Source: Myxococcota bacterium
GTDB lineage: Bacteria; Myxococcota_A; UBA9160; UBA6930
NCBI GenBank assembly: GCA_028277885.1
Contig: JANQFK010000034.1
Span: 62,001 to 126,000 of the forward strand
DNA: 64,000 bases
Reading direction: 5' to 3'
The translations under genes and the position numbers were made by a program. This document shows positions 39,980 to 54,139 of the stretch, piece by piece. Under the pieces are notes generated by a model, which was not told the origin of the DNA, ran no database searches, and saw only the letters and a program-made list of their open reading frames with translations. Positions within the stretch are counted from its first letter, which is position 1; each line of letters starts with the position of its first letter.

Positions 39980-42391
39980 GTGGGGGCGAGCAAGAAGAAG
40001 GGAGCCGCTCGGAAGGCCGGGGCGCGGCGGCGGCGTGCGGCACGACGGAGGCGCGGGCGGAGCGGGCTGCGGCGGCTCGTGCGGGTCGCGGGGCTGACGC
40101 TCGCGCTGGTCGCGTTCGGCGCGGGGTTCTTCGTCGCCCAGCAGGCCGTGAAGCTCGACCGGGTGGTGCGGGCGCGCTTCGAGGGGCAGCTGTTCCGGGT
40201 GCCTTCGCGGGTGCTGTCGGCGCCCACCATCCTCTACCCCGGGCTCGACTTCGAGCGCATCGGCCTGCGGGGCAGCCTGGTGCGGCTCGGCTACCGCGAG
40301 CAGGCCACCGGCGAGCTCGCACCCGGCCGGCTGCGCTGGGAGCCGGGCCGGCTGCACATCCACCGGCGCGCCTTCGAGCACCCCACGCGCCCCGAGCCGC
40401 CGCGCAGCGTGGTGATGGGGATGGCGGGCACGCGCATCGACTCGATCCGCGAGGCCGGCAGCGGCCGCGAGATCGGCGCGCTGCTCCTCGAGCCCGAGCT
40501 GGTGGGGGCCTACTACGGGCCGAACCGGGAGCAGCGCGCCCTGGTGCGGCTGTCGGAGCTGCCACCGCACCTGGTGGACGCCGTCCTCGCCGTCGAGGAC
40601 CAGCGCTTCCTCACCCACCGGGGCATCGACTTCCGCCGCGTGCTGGGAGCGCTGTGGGTGAACGTGCGCTCGGGCCGCGTCCGCCAGGGCGGCAGCACCG
40701 TGACCCAGCAGCTGGTGAAGAACTTCTTCCTCACGCCGGAGCGGAGCCTGAAGCGCAAGTCCCAGGAGGCGCTGATGGCCCTGATCGTGGAGGCCCGGTA
40801 CGAGAAGGAGGAGATCCTCGAGGCCTACCTGAACGAGATCTACTTCGGCCAGCGCGGCTCCACCGCGGTCCACGGGATCGGCGAGGCGGCGCGCCTCTAC
40901 TTCGGAAAGACCGCGGGGGCGCTCTCGCCCGGGGAGGCGGCGCTGCTGGCCGCGATCATCCAGAGCCCCAACGGCCTGTCCCCGCACCGCGAGCCCGAGG
41001 CGGCCCGCAAGCGCCGCGACCTGGTGCTGCGCCTGATGCACGGCCAGGGCCGCATCGACGCGGCGACCCTCACGGCCTCCCTCGCCGAGCCGCTGGGCGT
41101 GGCGGCGGTGACGCCCGAGCCCCGGGAGGCCCGCTACTTCCTCGACGCGCTGCGCCGCCAGCTCCCGACCTTCTACGGCGCCGAGACCCTCACCAGCGAG
41201 GGGCTCCAGATCTACTCCACCCTCGACCTGCGCCTCCAGCGCCTGGCGGCCCGCACCCTGCGCGAGGAGCTCGAGCGCCTGGAGCGCAGCTTCCCGCGGC
41301 TCGCCCGCGAGGAGTCGCCCCTCCAGGGCTGCCTGGTGGCGCTCCAGCCCCAGACCGGCGCGGTGCTCGCGCTGGTGGGCGGCCGCAGCTACGCGATGAC
41401 GCAGTTCGATCGCTGCAGCCAGGCGCGCCGGCCGGCGGGGAGCGTCTTCAAGCCCTTCGTCTACGTCGCGGCCCTGGAGCCCCGGGGCGGGCAGCCGCAC
41501 ATCACCCTGGCGAGCCGCCTGGACGACGGCCCCCTCGAGGTCCGCACCACGTCGGGAGCCTGGCGGCCCGAGAACTACGACGGCGAGTTCCACGGCGAGG
41601 TCCCGGTGCGCGAGGCCCTGGAGCGCTCCATGAACGTGGCCGCGGCCCGGCTCGGCCAGGAGGTCGGGGTGGACCAGGTGGCCGCGGTGGCGCGGCGCCT
41701 CGGCGTGACGAGCCGGCTGCCCCGGGTCCCGAGCCTCTCGATCGGCAGCGCGGACCTCTCGCCCCTCGAGATCGCCCGGGCCTACGCGACCCTGGCCGCC
41801 GGCGGCGTGCGGCCCGCCGTGCGCACCCTCGAGGACGTGGTGGACGCCGAGGGCCGCACGGTCCAGCGCCAGTCCATCGAGATCGAGCGCGTGCTCGACG
41901 AGGGCACCGCGTTCCTCATCACCTCCATCCTCCAGGGCGTGGTGGATCGCGGCACCGGCCGGGGCATCCGGGCGGCGGGCATCACGGGGCCGGTGGCGGC
42001 CAAGACCGGCACCAGCGACGAAGAGCGCGATGCGTGGTTCGCCGGCTACACCCCGGAGCTCGTGGTGGTGGTCTGGGTCGGGTTCGACGAGCCGAGCAGC
42101 CTGGGCATCCCGGCCAGCCGGGCCGCGCTGCCGATCTGGGCGCGCTTCGTCTCCGAGGCCACGGGCGGCCACGTGCGCGGCGCCTTCCTGCCGCCGGCGG
42201 ACGTGGAGCAGGTGGCGGTGGATCCGGTCAGCGGCGCGCAGGCCCTGGCGGGCTGCCCGCGCTCCCGGCTCGAGTACTTCCTGGAAGGGACCCGGCCCGA
42301 GGCGGTGTGTCCCGAGTGGGCGCGCGCCGACGGCGAGGCGCCGGGCCGCTGGATCGATCGCGTCTTCGGCGGCTGGCGGAGCCGGCGTTGA
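39980..42391 (+). CDS. mrcB: Bifunctional penicillin-binding protein 1B
   Basis: 803 residues. A basic cytoplasmic tail (KKKGAARKAGARRRRAA) and one TM helix precede a UB2H-like regulatory domain (RVPSRVLSAPTILYPG to HRRAFEHP). The GT51 glycosyltransferase has VEDQRFLTHRGID, RQGGSTVTQQLVKNFFL and EAYLNEIYFGQ. The transpeptidase has SVFK (acyl serine), SMN and KTGTSD. It polymerises and crosslinks peptidoglycan in the periplasm. The start is GTG at 39980, and the repeat element lies just upstream. The stop overlaps the next gene as TTGA. Confidence 0.95.
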   Translation: MGASKKKGAARKAGARRRRAARRRRGRSGLRRLVRVAGLTLALVAFGAGFFVAQQAVKLDRVVRARFEGQLFRVPSRVLSAPTILYPGLDFERIGLRGSLVRLGYREQATGELAPGRLRWEPGRLHIHRRAFEHPTRPEPPRSVVMGMAGTRIDSIREAGSGREIGALLLEPELVGAYYGPNREQRALVRLSELPPHLVDAVLAVEDQRFLTHRGIDFRRVLGALWVNVRSGRVRQGGSTVTQQLVKNFFLTPERSLKRKSQEALMALIVEARYEKEEILEAYLNEIYFGQRGSTAVHGIGEAARLYFGKTAGALSPGEAALLAAIIQSPNGLSPHREPEAARKRRDLVLRLMHGQGRIDAATLTASLAEPLGVAAVTPEPREARYFLDALRRQLPTFYGAETLTSEGLQIYSTLDLRLQRLAARTLREELERLERSFPRLAREESPLQGCLVALQPQTGAVLALVGGRSYAMTQFDRCSQARRPAGSVFKPFVYVAALEPRGGQPHITLASRLDDGPLEVRTTSGAWRPENYDGEFHGEVPVREALERSMNVAAARLGQEVGVDQVAAVARRLGVTSRLPRVPSLSIGSADLSPLEIARAYATLAAGGVRPAVRTLEDVVDAEGRTVQRQSIEIERVLDEGTAFLITSILQGVVDRGTGRGIRAAGITGPVAAKTGTSDEERDAWFAGYTPELVVVVWVGFDEPSSLGIPASRAALPIWARFVSEATGGHVRGAFLPPADVEQVAVDPVSGAQALAGCPRSRLEYFLEGTRPEAVCPEWARADGEAPGRWIDRVFGGWRSRR

Positions 42392-42915
42392 GCGAGCGGT
42401 CCGGCCGCGCGCGGGCAGCCTTCCTGATGGGGCTGCTCCTGATCGGGGCGGGCTGCGTCGCGCCCCCGGGCGCCTGGGGCCCCGCCCCGGAGCGCTCGTT
42501 CCGGCTGGGTGATCTCGAGGGCCAGGGCGATCCGGCCCGGCGGGCCTCCAACCGCCTGCTCGCCGAGGGCCTCGACGGGGACGCCCAGGGTCGCCCCTCC
42601 CAGGCGCTCGGCCTCTACGAGCGCGCGCTCCAGGTCGACCCCACCAACCCCTACGCGTTCCTCGCGCTGGCGCGCCACCACGCGGAGGGCGTGGCGCCGC
42701 GCCGTGCGCTCTCCTTCCTCGACAAGGCCGAGGCGCTGCTCGAGCGGGAGACGCCGGTGCCCCCTGGGGTGGAGGCGCACCTCGTCGGGCTGCGCGGGGC
42801 GGCGCTGCACGCCGCCGGGCGTCCGGAGCTCGCCGCGCCCATGCTGGAGCGGGCGCGACGCATGGCGCCGGACGCGTGGAGCGACGGTCGGCTCTCCGCG
42901 CGCGAGCTGCGCTGA
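42388..42915 (+). CDS. TPR-containing lipoprotein
   Basis: 175 residues. TTG start overlapping the PBP1B stop. The lipobox is LLLIGAGC. Two tetratricopeptide-like repeats follow (PSQALGLYERALQVDPTNPY, then LHAAGRPELAAPMLERARRM). Coupling to PBP1B suggests it is a periplasmic cofactor, functionally comparable to LpoB, though it is not an LpoB homologue. That role is inference. Confidence 0.8.
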   Translation: MSERSGRARAAFLMGLLLIGAGCVAPPGAWGPAPERSFRLGDLEGQGDPARRASNRLLAEGLDGDAQGRPSQALGLYERALQVDPTNPYAFLALARHHAEGVAPRRALSFLDKAEALLERETPVPPGVEAHLVGLRGAALHAAGRPELAAPMLERARRMAPDAWSDGRLSARELR

Positions 42916-42952
42916 ACGCCGATCACTGCGCCGCCCGCGGCGCGACGCGCGG

Positions 42953-42982
42953 ATGACGGGGCGCCCGACGCTGTGATAGCTT
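42953..42982 (+). promoter_or_regulatory. Putative lspA promoter
   Basis: ATGACG (42953-42958), 18-nt spacer, TAGCTT (42977-42982), ending 10 nt before the ATG. The match is modest. The position fits the short-leader pattern of other genes here. Confidence 0.4.
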
Positions 42983-42992
42983 CGCGCGCTGC

Positions 42993-43511
42993 ATGACGCC
43001 GAAGCTCCGCATCTTCAGCGTGGCGCTCGTCGTCAGCCTCGCTCTCGACTGGGCCACCAAGACTTGGATCGTCTCCTCGCTCACCTATGCGGACCGCATC
43101 ACGGTGATCGAGAACTTCTTCTACATCACCCACGTGCGGAATCCCGGCGCGGCCTTCGGGCTGTTCGCGACGAGCCCCGAGACGATCCGGCTCACCTTCT
43201 TCATCGGCGTCACCCTGATCGCCATCGGACTCATTATCTCCTTCTACCGGAAGCTGGCCCCGGGGGATCGTCTGTCCGCGCTCGCGCTCGGGCTCATCCT
43301 CGGGGGAGCCGCCGGAAACCTCTACGACCGCATCGTGTACAAGGAAGTCATCGACTTCCTGCACTTCCGTCTCTGGAGCGGGTACTCGTGGCCCGACTTC
43401 AACCTCGCCGACAGCTGGATCGTGGTCGGCGTGGCGCTCCTCGTGCTCGAGCTGCTGGCCGCGGAAGGCGAGCAGCGCGTCGAGGCGAGTGAAGCTTCCT
43501 CCACCGACTGA
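42993..43511 (+). CDS. lspA: Lipoprotein signal peptidase (signal peptidase II)
   Basis: 172 residues, four TM helices. Catalytic aspartates are in GNLYDRI and FNLADSW. The NPGAAFG motif and VIDFLHF are also conserved. It removes signal peptides from prolipoproteins after diacylglyceryl transfer. Several lipoproteins in this window (42.4, 38.1, 32.0, 6.9 kb) would be substrates. The C-terminal 15 residues are acidic and variable. Confidence 0.97.
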   Translation: MTPKLRIFSVALVVSLALDWATKTWIVSSLTYADRITVIENFFYITHVRNPGAAFGLFATSPETIRLTFFIGVTLIAIGLIISFYRKLAPGDRLSALALGLILGGAAGNLYDRIVYKEVIDFLHFRLWSGYSWPDFNLADSWIVVGVALLVLELLAAEGEQRVEASEASSTD

Positions 43512-43891
43512 CGTCGGAGCGACGCGACTCGAGTCGTCTCGGGTCGCCCCCCGTGGGTGGAGAAGCGATCGCCCTAGGGCGTATGCGATCGCGGCTTCGC
43601 GGCGCCGATGGCTCGCATCTTGCTGACAGTCGGAACGTGAAGACGTGAGACAGCGCGGCGCGCATCGCAAAGGAGCAAAGGCTTCGCGCGAGATCGACGC
43701 GGCACGCGAAGCGCGACAAAGCGCATGGAATCGACGCCGAATTCTTGACACTCGACGCACGCCTGGGATAACAATTGCTCGTTCCGTCGCTCCCGACCCT
43801 CCGCGCAGAAGCCACGTTCGAAACGGCCATCGATCGAAACTGGATCGTTCGAAAGCATCGAGAGCTGGCGACTGCGACCGGGTACCCGACC
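43512..43891. other. Intergenic region upstream of transaldolase, lower GC
   Basis: 380 bp. Contents: palindrome CGACTCGAGTCG (43525-43536), two GCGATCGC octamers, an inverted repeat GCTTCGCG/CGCGAAGC near 43680-43715, and the promoter at 43745-43772. The leader after the promoter is about 110 nt. I see no gene or known riboswitch. Confidence 0.6.
43745..43772 (+). promoter_or_regulatory. Sigma-70 promoter of the transaldolase gene
   Basis: A perfect -35 TTGACA (43745-43750), 16-nt spacer, and GATAAC (43767-43772, 4 of 6). It lies in a region of reduced GC. This is the only perfect -35 hexamer I found. Confidence 0.65.
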
Positions 43892-44542
<651 letters not shown>

Positions 44543-44584
44543 CCCCCCACGCGAGCCGCGGGGCGGCTCGTGCGAGCGAGTTGG

Positions 44585-45367
44585 ATGAAGAGGCCGAAGA
44601 GCGAATACGCGATCCAGACCGTCAACAACGCGCTCGTGCTCCTCGAGGCCTTCCGCGAGGACGAGGAGCTGGGCGTGACCGAGCTGGCCCGGCGCCTGGG
44701 CCTGCACAAGAACAACGTCTTCCGCCTCCTCGCCACCCTGGAGCAGAAGGGCTACGTCGAGCAGAGCCCCAACGACCGCTACCGGCTCGGCGTGCGCTGC
44801 CTCGAGCTGGGCCAGGCCTTCGCGCGCACCCGCAGCCTGGTCCGCCTGGCGCGGCCCAAGCTCGAGGGCCTGATGCGCTCCCTGGGCGAGTCGACCCACC
44901 TCGGTGCGCTCCGGGACTTCGAGGTCGTCCACCTCGACGGCCAGCAGCCCGACCAGCTCGTGCTGACGGGCCTGCGCCTCGGCCTGCGCCTCCCCGCCCA
45001 CTGCACCGCCCTCGGCAAGGTGCTGCTCGCCTGCGCGGACTCCGAGGTGCACACGCACTACGACCGCGAGGTCGCCTCGCGCCGCGGCCTGGCCCAGCGC
45101 ACCCAGGCCACCATCACCGACCGCGACAAGCTCTTCGAGCACCTGCACGCCGTGGCGAGCCAGGGCTTCGCCACGGACATCGAGGAGTGCGAGCGCGGCA
45201 TGGTGTGCGGCGCCGCGCCGGTGCAGGACGCGAGCGGCCACGTGGTGGCCGCGCTCTCGGTCTCGGGCCCGGCCTGCCGGCTGGATCCCGACCACCTGCA
45301 TCGCGAGGTGGTGCCCGCCGTACGGGCCGCCGCCGAGGAGCTCTCGCGCCAGCTCGGCAGCGCCTGA
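44585..45367 (+). CDS. IclR-family transcriptional regulator
   Basis: 260 residues. A winged HTH is at ~10-70 (AIQTVNNALVLLEAF, VTELARRLGLHKNNVFRLLA), followed by the IclR effector domain with LPAHCTALGKVLLA, RGLAQRTQATITD, GFATDIEECERGMVCGAAPV and ALSVSGPA. IclR proteins often control aromatic, fatty-acid or glyoxylate catabolism. Its position just before acyl-CoA dehydrogenase, malic enzyme and carboxylase genes suggests it governs them. ATG at 44585 preferred over GTG at 44570. Confidence 0.93.
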   Translation: MKRPKSEYAIQTVNNALVLLEAFREDEELGVTELARRLGLHKNNVFRLLATLEQKGYVEQSPNDRYRLGVRCLELGQAFARTRSLVRLARPKLEGLMRSLGESTHLGALRDFEVVHLDGQQPDQLVLTGLRLGLRLPAHCTALGKVLLACADSEVHTHYDREVASRRGLAQRTQATITDRDKLFEHLHAVASQGFATDIEECERGMVCGAAPVQDASGHVVAALSVSGPACRLDPDHLHREVVPAVRAAAEELSRQLGSA

Positions 45368-45454
45368 GCGACCCACCCCGCCCCCGGTCCCGTTTGCTAG
45401 CTTCCGCGCTCCGCAGCCGCGGATCTGCGCCCCAATCGTGACCGGGAGTCAGCC

Positions 45455-46594
45455 ATGCACTTCGGCTTCAGCGACGAGACCCTCGTCCTCCAGGAGACGG
45501 CGCGCCGTTTCGCCCAGGAGGAGATCGCGCCCAGGGCGGCGGAGTACGACCAGAGTGGCGAGTTCCCGCGCGAGGTGATCCAGAAGGCCTGGGAGCTCGG
45601 TCTCTCCAGCGTGATGATCCCCGAGGAGTACGGCGGCGCGGAGCTCGACCTGGTGAACAGCTGCGTGGTCACCGAGGAGCTCGCCTGGGGCTGCTCGGGC
45701 ATGACCACCTCGATCATGTGCAACGACCTCGGCCTGATGCCGATCATCGTCGGCGGCAGCAAGGACCAGAAGAAGGAGTGGCTCTCGGCCTGCGCGGAGG
45801 AGTTCAGGATGGTCTCCTTCTGCCTGTCCGAGCCCGAGGCGGGCTCCGACGTGGCGGGCATGCAGCTCCTGGCCGAGAAGGACGGCGACTCCTACGTGCT
45901 GAACGGCACGAAGTGCTGGATCACCAACGGCGGGGTCTCGGACGTCTACACCGTCTTCGCCACCCTCGACCGCTCGAGCCGCCACAAGGGCATCTGCGCC
46001 TTCGTGATGAACGCGGACATGCCGGGCGTCAGCGTGGGGAAGAAGGAGGACAAGATGGGTCAGCGGGCCAGCGACACCCGCGTGATCCACTTCGACAACG
46101 TCCGCGTCCCGGCCTCCCAGCGCCTCGGCCAGGAGGGCGAGGGCTTCAAGATCGCCATGAAGACCCTCGACACCACGCGCCCCTCCATCGGCGCCCTGGC
46201 GGTGGGGATCGCGCGGCGCGCGCTCGACGAGTCCGTCGCCTACGCGAAGGAGCGCAAGGCCTTCGGCTTCCCCATCGCGGGCTTCCAGGCGGTGCAGTTC
46301 ATGCTGGCCGACATGGCCAAGGACATCGAGGCGGCCCGGCTCCTCACCCTCCAGAGCGCCTGGATGATCGACCAGGGCCTGCGGGCCTCGAAGCACTCGA
46401 GCTTCGCCAAGTGCTTCGCGACCGACACCGCGATGCGGGTCGCGACCGACGCGGTGCAGGTCTTCGGTGGCAACGGCTACACGAAGGAGTACCCGGTGGA
46501 GAAGCTGATGCGGGACGCCAAGCTGATGCAGATCTACGAGGGCACCAACCAGATCCAGCGCCTGGTGATCTCCCGGGAGCTGCTCAAGGAGTAG
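45455..46594 (+). CDS. Acyl-CoA dehydrogenase
   Basis: 379 residues, FAD-dependent. LSEPEAGSDVAGM and WITNGGVSDVYTVFA bind FAD and substrate. QVFGGNGYTKEYPVEKLMRD is the C-terminal signature. The catalytic base is the glutamate in IYEGTNQIQRL, in the position of medium/short-chain enzymes. It introduces the alpha-beta double bond and passes electrons to ETF. Chain-length preference cannot be read. GGGAG precedes the ATG. A TAGCTT box lies 51 nt before it. Confidence 0.95.
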   Translation: MHFGFSDETLVLQETARRFAQEEIAPRAAEYDQSGEFPREVIQKAWELGLSSVMIPEEYGGAELDLVNSCVVTEELAWGCSGMTTSIMCNDLGLMPIIVGGSKDQKKEWLSACAEEFRMVSFCLSEPEAGSDVAGMQLLAEKDGDSYVLNGTKCWITNGGVSDVYTVFATLDRSSRHKGICAFVMNADMPGVSVGKKEDKMGQRASDTRVIHFDNVRVPASQRLGQEGEGFKIAMKTLDTTRPSIGALAVGIARRALDESVAYAKERKAFGFPIAGFQAVQFMLADMAKDIEAARLLTLQSAWMIDQGLRASKHSSFAKCFATDTAMRVATDAVQVFGGNGYTKEYPVEKLMRDAKLMQIYEGTNQIQRLVISRELLKE

Positions 46595-46700
46595 GGCGCT
46601 CCCCGATCCCGCGGGGATCTGATAGACTCCGCCCCTCTCCGCCAGGGGCCCCGGGGCGTCCCGCCCCGCGCGGCCCAGCCGTTCGACACGAGGCCACCGA

Positions 46701-47987
<1,287 letters not shown>

Positions 47988-48054
47988 TCCGTCCATTCTT
48001 CCCCGTCCCGGGGAGCCCGCGATCGGGTACCTTCCCGCGAACCCACGAGCCACC

Positions 48055-49728
48055 ATGGACCAAGCGACCCCCCGCTACCTCCTCGAGAACCCCCTCGCCG
48101 CCCAGCCGCCGCCGCCGCCGACGGAGGGCATCCACCCCTCGGCGGCCATCTACGGCGACGCCCTCGAGCTCGGCAAGGAGCTCGAGGAGCGCCCGCTCCG
48201 CGGCGGCGGCCTCGACCGCGTCCGCGTCCAGCACGCCAAGAACCGCATGACGGTCTTCGAGCGGATCCGGGTCCTCACCGACCAGGAGCCGAACCTGCTC
48301 TGGCACAACTGGGGGCCGGGCCTCGACGGCGCCTCCATCGTGACCGGCATCCTGCGCGTGGGGTCCCGGGACGTGGCGGTCTACGGCCACGACTTCACCC
48401 TGCGCGCCGGCTCCATGGACGCCACCAACGGCGCCAAGCTGGCGCGCCTGATCTACATGGCGGCGGAGCGCGGCATCCCGCTGATCGGGATGAACGACTC
48501 CGCCGGCGCCTTCGTGCCCGCCGGCGTGGGCGGCCTCGACGGCTACAGCGAGGCGTTCACGGCGCTGCGCAAGATCTCCGGCGTGGTTCCCAGCATCAGC
48601 CTGATGTTCGGCTACAACGCCGGCGGCGGCGCCTACCTGCCGCGCCAGGGCTCCTTCATGATCCAGGCCGAGGAGACCTTCATCGGCCTCACCGGCCCCG
48701 GCGTGGTGAAGAGCGCCCTCGGCGAGGACGTGAGCGCCGACGATCTCGGCGGCCCCGGCGTCCACGGCATGAACGGCGTGTGCGACCTCACCACCTCGGA
48801 CGAGCTCGCCTCCCTACGCACCGCCCTGCGGCTGCTCTCCTACCTCCCGGACAACAACCGCGTGATGGCGCCCTACGGGGAGACCTCGGACCCCACGGAC
48901 CGCTTCACCCTCGAGGAGGACATCCTCTTCCGGCGCACCTTCGACTCGCCCGCCGGCATGAACGCGCCCCTCGACATCACGCTCTTCATCCAGAACATCT
49001 GCGACCACGGCGAGTACTTCGAGATCCAGCCCGAGCGCGCGCGCAACATGATCACCGCCTTCGGTCGCATCGGGGGCCACGTGGTGGGGTTCGTGGCGAA
49101 CAACTCGGCGGTCGCGTCGGGGCAGATCGACGTGGACGCCGCCCGCAAGGCGACGCGCTTCATCCGCTTCTGCAACCTCTACAACGTGCCCCTGGTCTTC
49201 CTCGAGGACACCACGGGGTTCCTCCCGGGCAGCGAGCAGGAGAGCCGGGGCATCATCCTCGAGGGCCGGCGGCTCCTCGACTCCATCATCGACGTGCGCG
49301 TGCCGTCCATCACGCTGATCATCCGCAACGCCTTCGGCGGCGCCTACGCGGCGTACAACTCCTACTTCGTGGGCGCCGACATGGTGTTCGCCATGCCCCA
49401 CGCGCGCATCGCCGTGATGGGCCCGGGCGGCGGCACGGAGTTCGTCTACAAGAGCGAGATCCGCGACCTCGACGCGGCCCACCGCAAGGCGCTGGCCGAG
49501 GGCCGCAGCGCCGAGGAGGCCGAGGCCGCCCGCGACGCCGGGCTCGCCGCCCTGCGCAGCCGCTACGAGCGCGAGCTGATGAACCCCAAGGAGGCGCTCT
49601 CCCTGGGCTCGGTGTCACGCATCGTGATGCCCGGCACCAGCCGGCGCGTGCTCTCCGAGAACCTCGACTTCCTGATCCGCACCTACCAGCCGGGGCCCAT
49701 GGCCGGGCCCCAGCGGGAGTCCGAGTGA
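48055..49728 (+). CDS. Acyl-CoA carboxylase, carboxyltransferase (beta) subunit
   Basis: 557 residues with both halves of the crotonase-like carboxyltransferase. N-half: [50 protein letters not shown]-half: [51 protein letters not shown] and [12 protein letters not shown]. It resembles PccB/MmdA and methylcrotonyl types, and the substrate cannot be fixed by eye. The N-terminus has a poly-Pro run. The stop overlaps the next start as TGATG. Confidence 0.92.
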   Translation: MDQATPRYLLENPLAAQPPPPPTEGIHPSAAIYGDALELGKELEERPLRGGGLDRVRVQHAKNRMTVFERIRVLTDQEPNLLWHNWGPGLDGASIVTGILRVGSRDVAVYGHDFTLRAGSMDATNGAKLARLIYMAAERGIPLIGMNDSAGAFVPAGVGGLDGYSEAFTALRKISGVVPSISLMFGYNAGGGAYLPRQGSFMIQAEETFIGLTGPGVVKSALGEDVSADDLGGPGVHGMNGVCDLTTSDELASLRTALRLLSYLPDNNRVMAPYGETSDPTDRFTLEEDILFRRTFDSPAGMNAPLDITLFIQNICDHGEYFEIQPERARNMITAFGRIGGHVVGFVANNSAVASGQIDVDAARKATRFIRFCNLYNVPLVFLEDTTGFLPGSEQESRGIILEGRRLLDSIIDVRVPSITLIIRNAFGGAYAAYNSYFVGADMVFAMPHARIAVMGPGGGTEFVYKSEIRDLDAAHRKALAEGRSAEEAEAARDAGLAALRSRYERELMNPKEALSLGSVSRIVMPGTSRRVLSENLDFLIRTYQPGPMAGPQRESE

Positions 49729-52468
49729 TGCGCGACCGCGACGGCCGCACCCTGGCGCTGCACGAATCCGAGGACGAGTGGGTCCGCTCCTTCGGGCTCG
49801 ACGACCTGAAGGTCCTGGTGGTGTGCCGGGGACCGGTGCGCATGGAGGCCTTCGAGGTCTTCGACGCGGCGGGCGTGCGCGAGTACGGCATGCTGCTGTC
49901 GGAGAAGGACTCGGTGGTGTACCCGCGCTGCCTGGCTCCGGAGCTGCGCAACTTCCGCTTCCCGCGCAACGTGCACCGGGTGCAGGACTACATGGGGGTC
50001 GGCCAGGAGGAGAAGCTCGAGCGCATCTCCCAGATCGCCGGCATCGCCCGGGACCACGGCTACACCCACGTCTTCGCCGGCTACGGCTTCATGGCCGAGG
50101 ACGCCGAGTTCGTCGAGGCCATCGAGGCCGCGGGGATCAGCTTCATCGGGCCCTCCTCGGCGGTGATCCGCCGCGCCGGGGCCAAGGACGAGGCCAAGAA
50201 GCTGGCCCGGGCCCTGGGCAACGCGGTGATCCCGGGCGTGGACGACATCACGGCGCGCGCCCTGGTGCGGCGCGTGCCGGACCGCAAGGGCCTGGAGGAG
50301 CTCGCCGCCACCCACGACCTCGAGCTCGAGTGGGACGCCGAGCGCAGCCTCGAGGAGAACGCCGAGGCCCTGCTCCAGGCCGGCTACGCGGCCACGCTGG
50401 AGCTGGTCTCCATCGAGGAGCTCCAGGCCGAGGCGGAGCGGGAGTGCGCGGCCATCTGGAGCGACTACCCGGGCAACCGCATCCGCTTCAAGCACATCGG
50501 CGGCGGCGGCGGCAAGGGCCAGCGCGTGGTGCGCGAGCCCGAGCAGATCCCCGCCGCGGTGATGGACGTGCTGGCCGAGTCCAAGGTGGTGGAGCCCGGC
50601 TCGAACCGGAACTTCCTGATCGAGCTCAACATCGAGAGCACCCGCCACAACGAGATCCAGCTGATCGGCAACGGCGAGTGGTGCCTCTCCATGGGGGGCC
50701 GCGACTGCTCGGTGCAGATGCACGAGCAGAAGCTCATCGAGGTGTCCCTCACCCACGAGATGCTGGTGGCCGAGGCCGAGCGCGCCACGGGCAAGGCCCG
50801 GGAGATCCTCGAGGGCGACCAGGGCACCCTCCAGCGCATGGAGGACGAGGGCGCGCGCTTCGGCGAGGCCACGGGCCTGGACTCGGTCTCCACCTTCGAG
50901 TGCATCGTCGAGGGCTTCAACCACTTCTTCATGGAGATGAACACGCGCATCCAGGTGGAGCACGGCGTCACTGAGCTCGCCTACCGGCTGCGCTTCCGCA
51001 ATCCCGAGGAGCCGGAGCGCTGGTTCGAGGTGGACCACCTGATCGAGGCCATGTGCCTGCTGGCGCGCCACGGCAAGCGGGTGCCGAAGCCCGAGCGGGT
51101 GGTGCGCTCCCTCTCGGGCCTCGAGGTGCGCGTGAACGCCACCAACGCGGCGCTCCAGCCCCACGCCGGCGGCGTGATCCGGAGCTGGTCGAAGCCCATC
51201 CCCGGCGAGACGCGCTTCGACCAGGGGATCGGGCTGCGCAACCCCGATACGGACAGCTTCGTCTGGTACAACCTGGCCGGCGCCTACGACTCCAACGTGG
51301 CCCTCATCATGTGCGAGGGCGCGACCCGCGAGGAGAACTACGAGCGCATGGCGGAGATCCTGCGCCGCACCGAGCTGCGCGGCGAGGACCTCCACACCAA
51401 CCTCGAGGTCCACTACGGGCTGATCCAGTGGTTCCTGGGCCGCGGCGTGATGGCCGAGCCCAACACGCGCTTCACCGAGCCCTACCTGGCCGCGGTGGGC
51501 TCGCTCCAGAAGGTCGTGGAAGACCTCGACTACGAGGTGGCGTGGAGGACGCTCCTCGAGCGCTGCCCCGACGCCGACGCCCGCCGCACCCTCGCCGCCA
51601 AGGAGACCCTGCTGCTGCGGCCGCTCCAGCGCCTGTTCGCCAACCCCCACGTGCTGGGCGGCTTCCTCGGCCGCTTCGACGGCGTGTTCTGGGAGGTGCG
51701 CGGCGGCGAGGTCGTTTTCGCCGACAACCCGGTGCAGATGCTGAAGCGCCTCTACCACTACCTCGACCTCGAGGTGCGGACCGACGAGCCGCCCTCGGAG
51801 CAGATCTGGGACCACGACGACGACATCCTGCGCGCCGCCCTGGACTTCTACGCCGAGGTCGGGGTGCGCACCGGCAAGCGCAGCGCCGCGGAGCTCGACG
51901 CGCTGTTCGACGCCGACGGCAACCCCGAGCTCGACCGCGGCGACGCCGCCCTGTGGCAGCGCTGCCAGGCCGCCCACCGCGGCTTCCAGCTCGGCCTCGA
52001 GCTGCTGCTGCTGATCCCGCGCATCGGGCTGCGCTCGCGCTTCCTCGAGGTGACGGTGGACCCGGAGCTGCGCCCGGTGTTCCCGGAGCTCTTCACGGAC
52101 CCGGACACGGCGCCGGCGCTGGTGCGCGCCCTGGCGCCGCCCCCCGCCGCGGCCAGCGACGAGATCGTGACGCCCATGGGCGGCACCTTCTACTCCCGCG
52201 AGGCGCCCCACCTGCCCGTGCTGGTGGGCGAGGGCGAGCACTTCGAGGCCGGCCAGCCGCTGTTCGTGATCGAGGTGATGAAGATGTTCAACAAGGTGCT
52301 GGCCCCCTTCGCGGGCACCGTGGTCTCCAACGAGATGGCGGGCCGGGACGGCACCGTGGTCCACAAGGGCCAGCGCATCTTCAAGATCGTTCCCGACGAG
52401 CGCGTGGAGGTCGAGTCGCCCGAGGCGGCGGCGGCGCGCCGGCGCGAGGCGACCCTGGAGCTGCTGGG

Positions 52469-52472
<4 letters not shown>
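49728..52472 (+). CDS. Divergent biotin carboxylase fused to a biotinyl carrier domain
   Basis: 914 residues, much longer than AccC. The ATP-grasp core is recognisable: FAGYGFMAEDAEFVEAIEAA, FKHIGGGGGKGQRVV, MGGRDCSVQMHEQKLIEVS and MEMNTRIQVEHGVTELAYRL. There is a ~65-residue insertion before the glycine loop. The usual RRHQK is changed to QMHEQK. Residues ~800-890 form a biotinyl domain with the target lysine in VIEVMKMFNKV. Coupling to the carboxyltransferase (TGATG) and to a second biotin carboxylase (CTGA) indicates one acyl-CoA carboxylase assembly. Confidence 0.85.

Positions 52473-54135
<1,663 letters not shown>

Positions 54136-54139
<4 letters not shown>

Noticed and set aside
43766..43776. 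GGATAACAATT, identical to half of the E. coli lac operator
   Set aside because: It overlaps the -10 region of the transaldolase promoter and has no matching second half-site or LacI-type gene nearby. Chance similarity is the simplest explanation.
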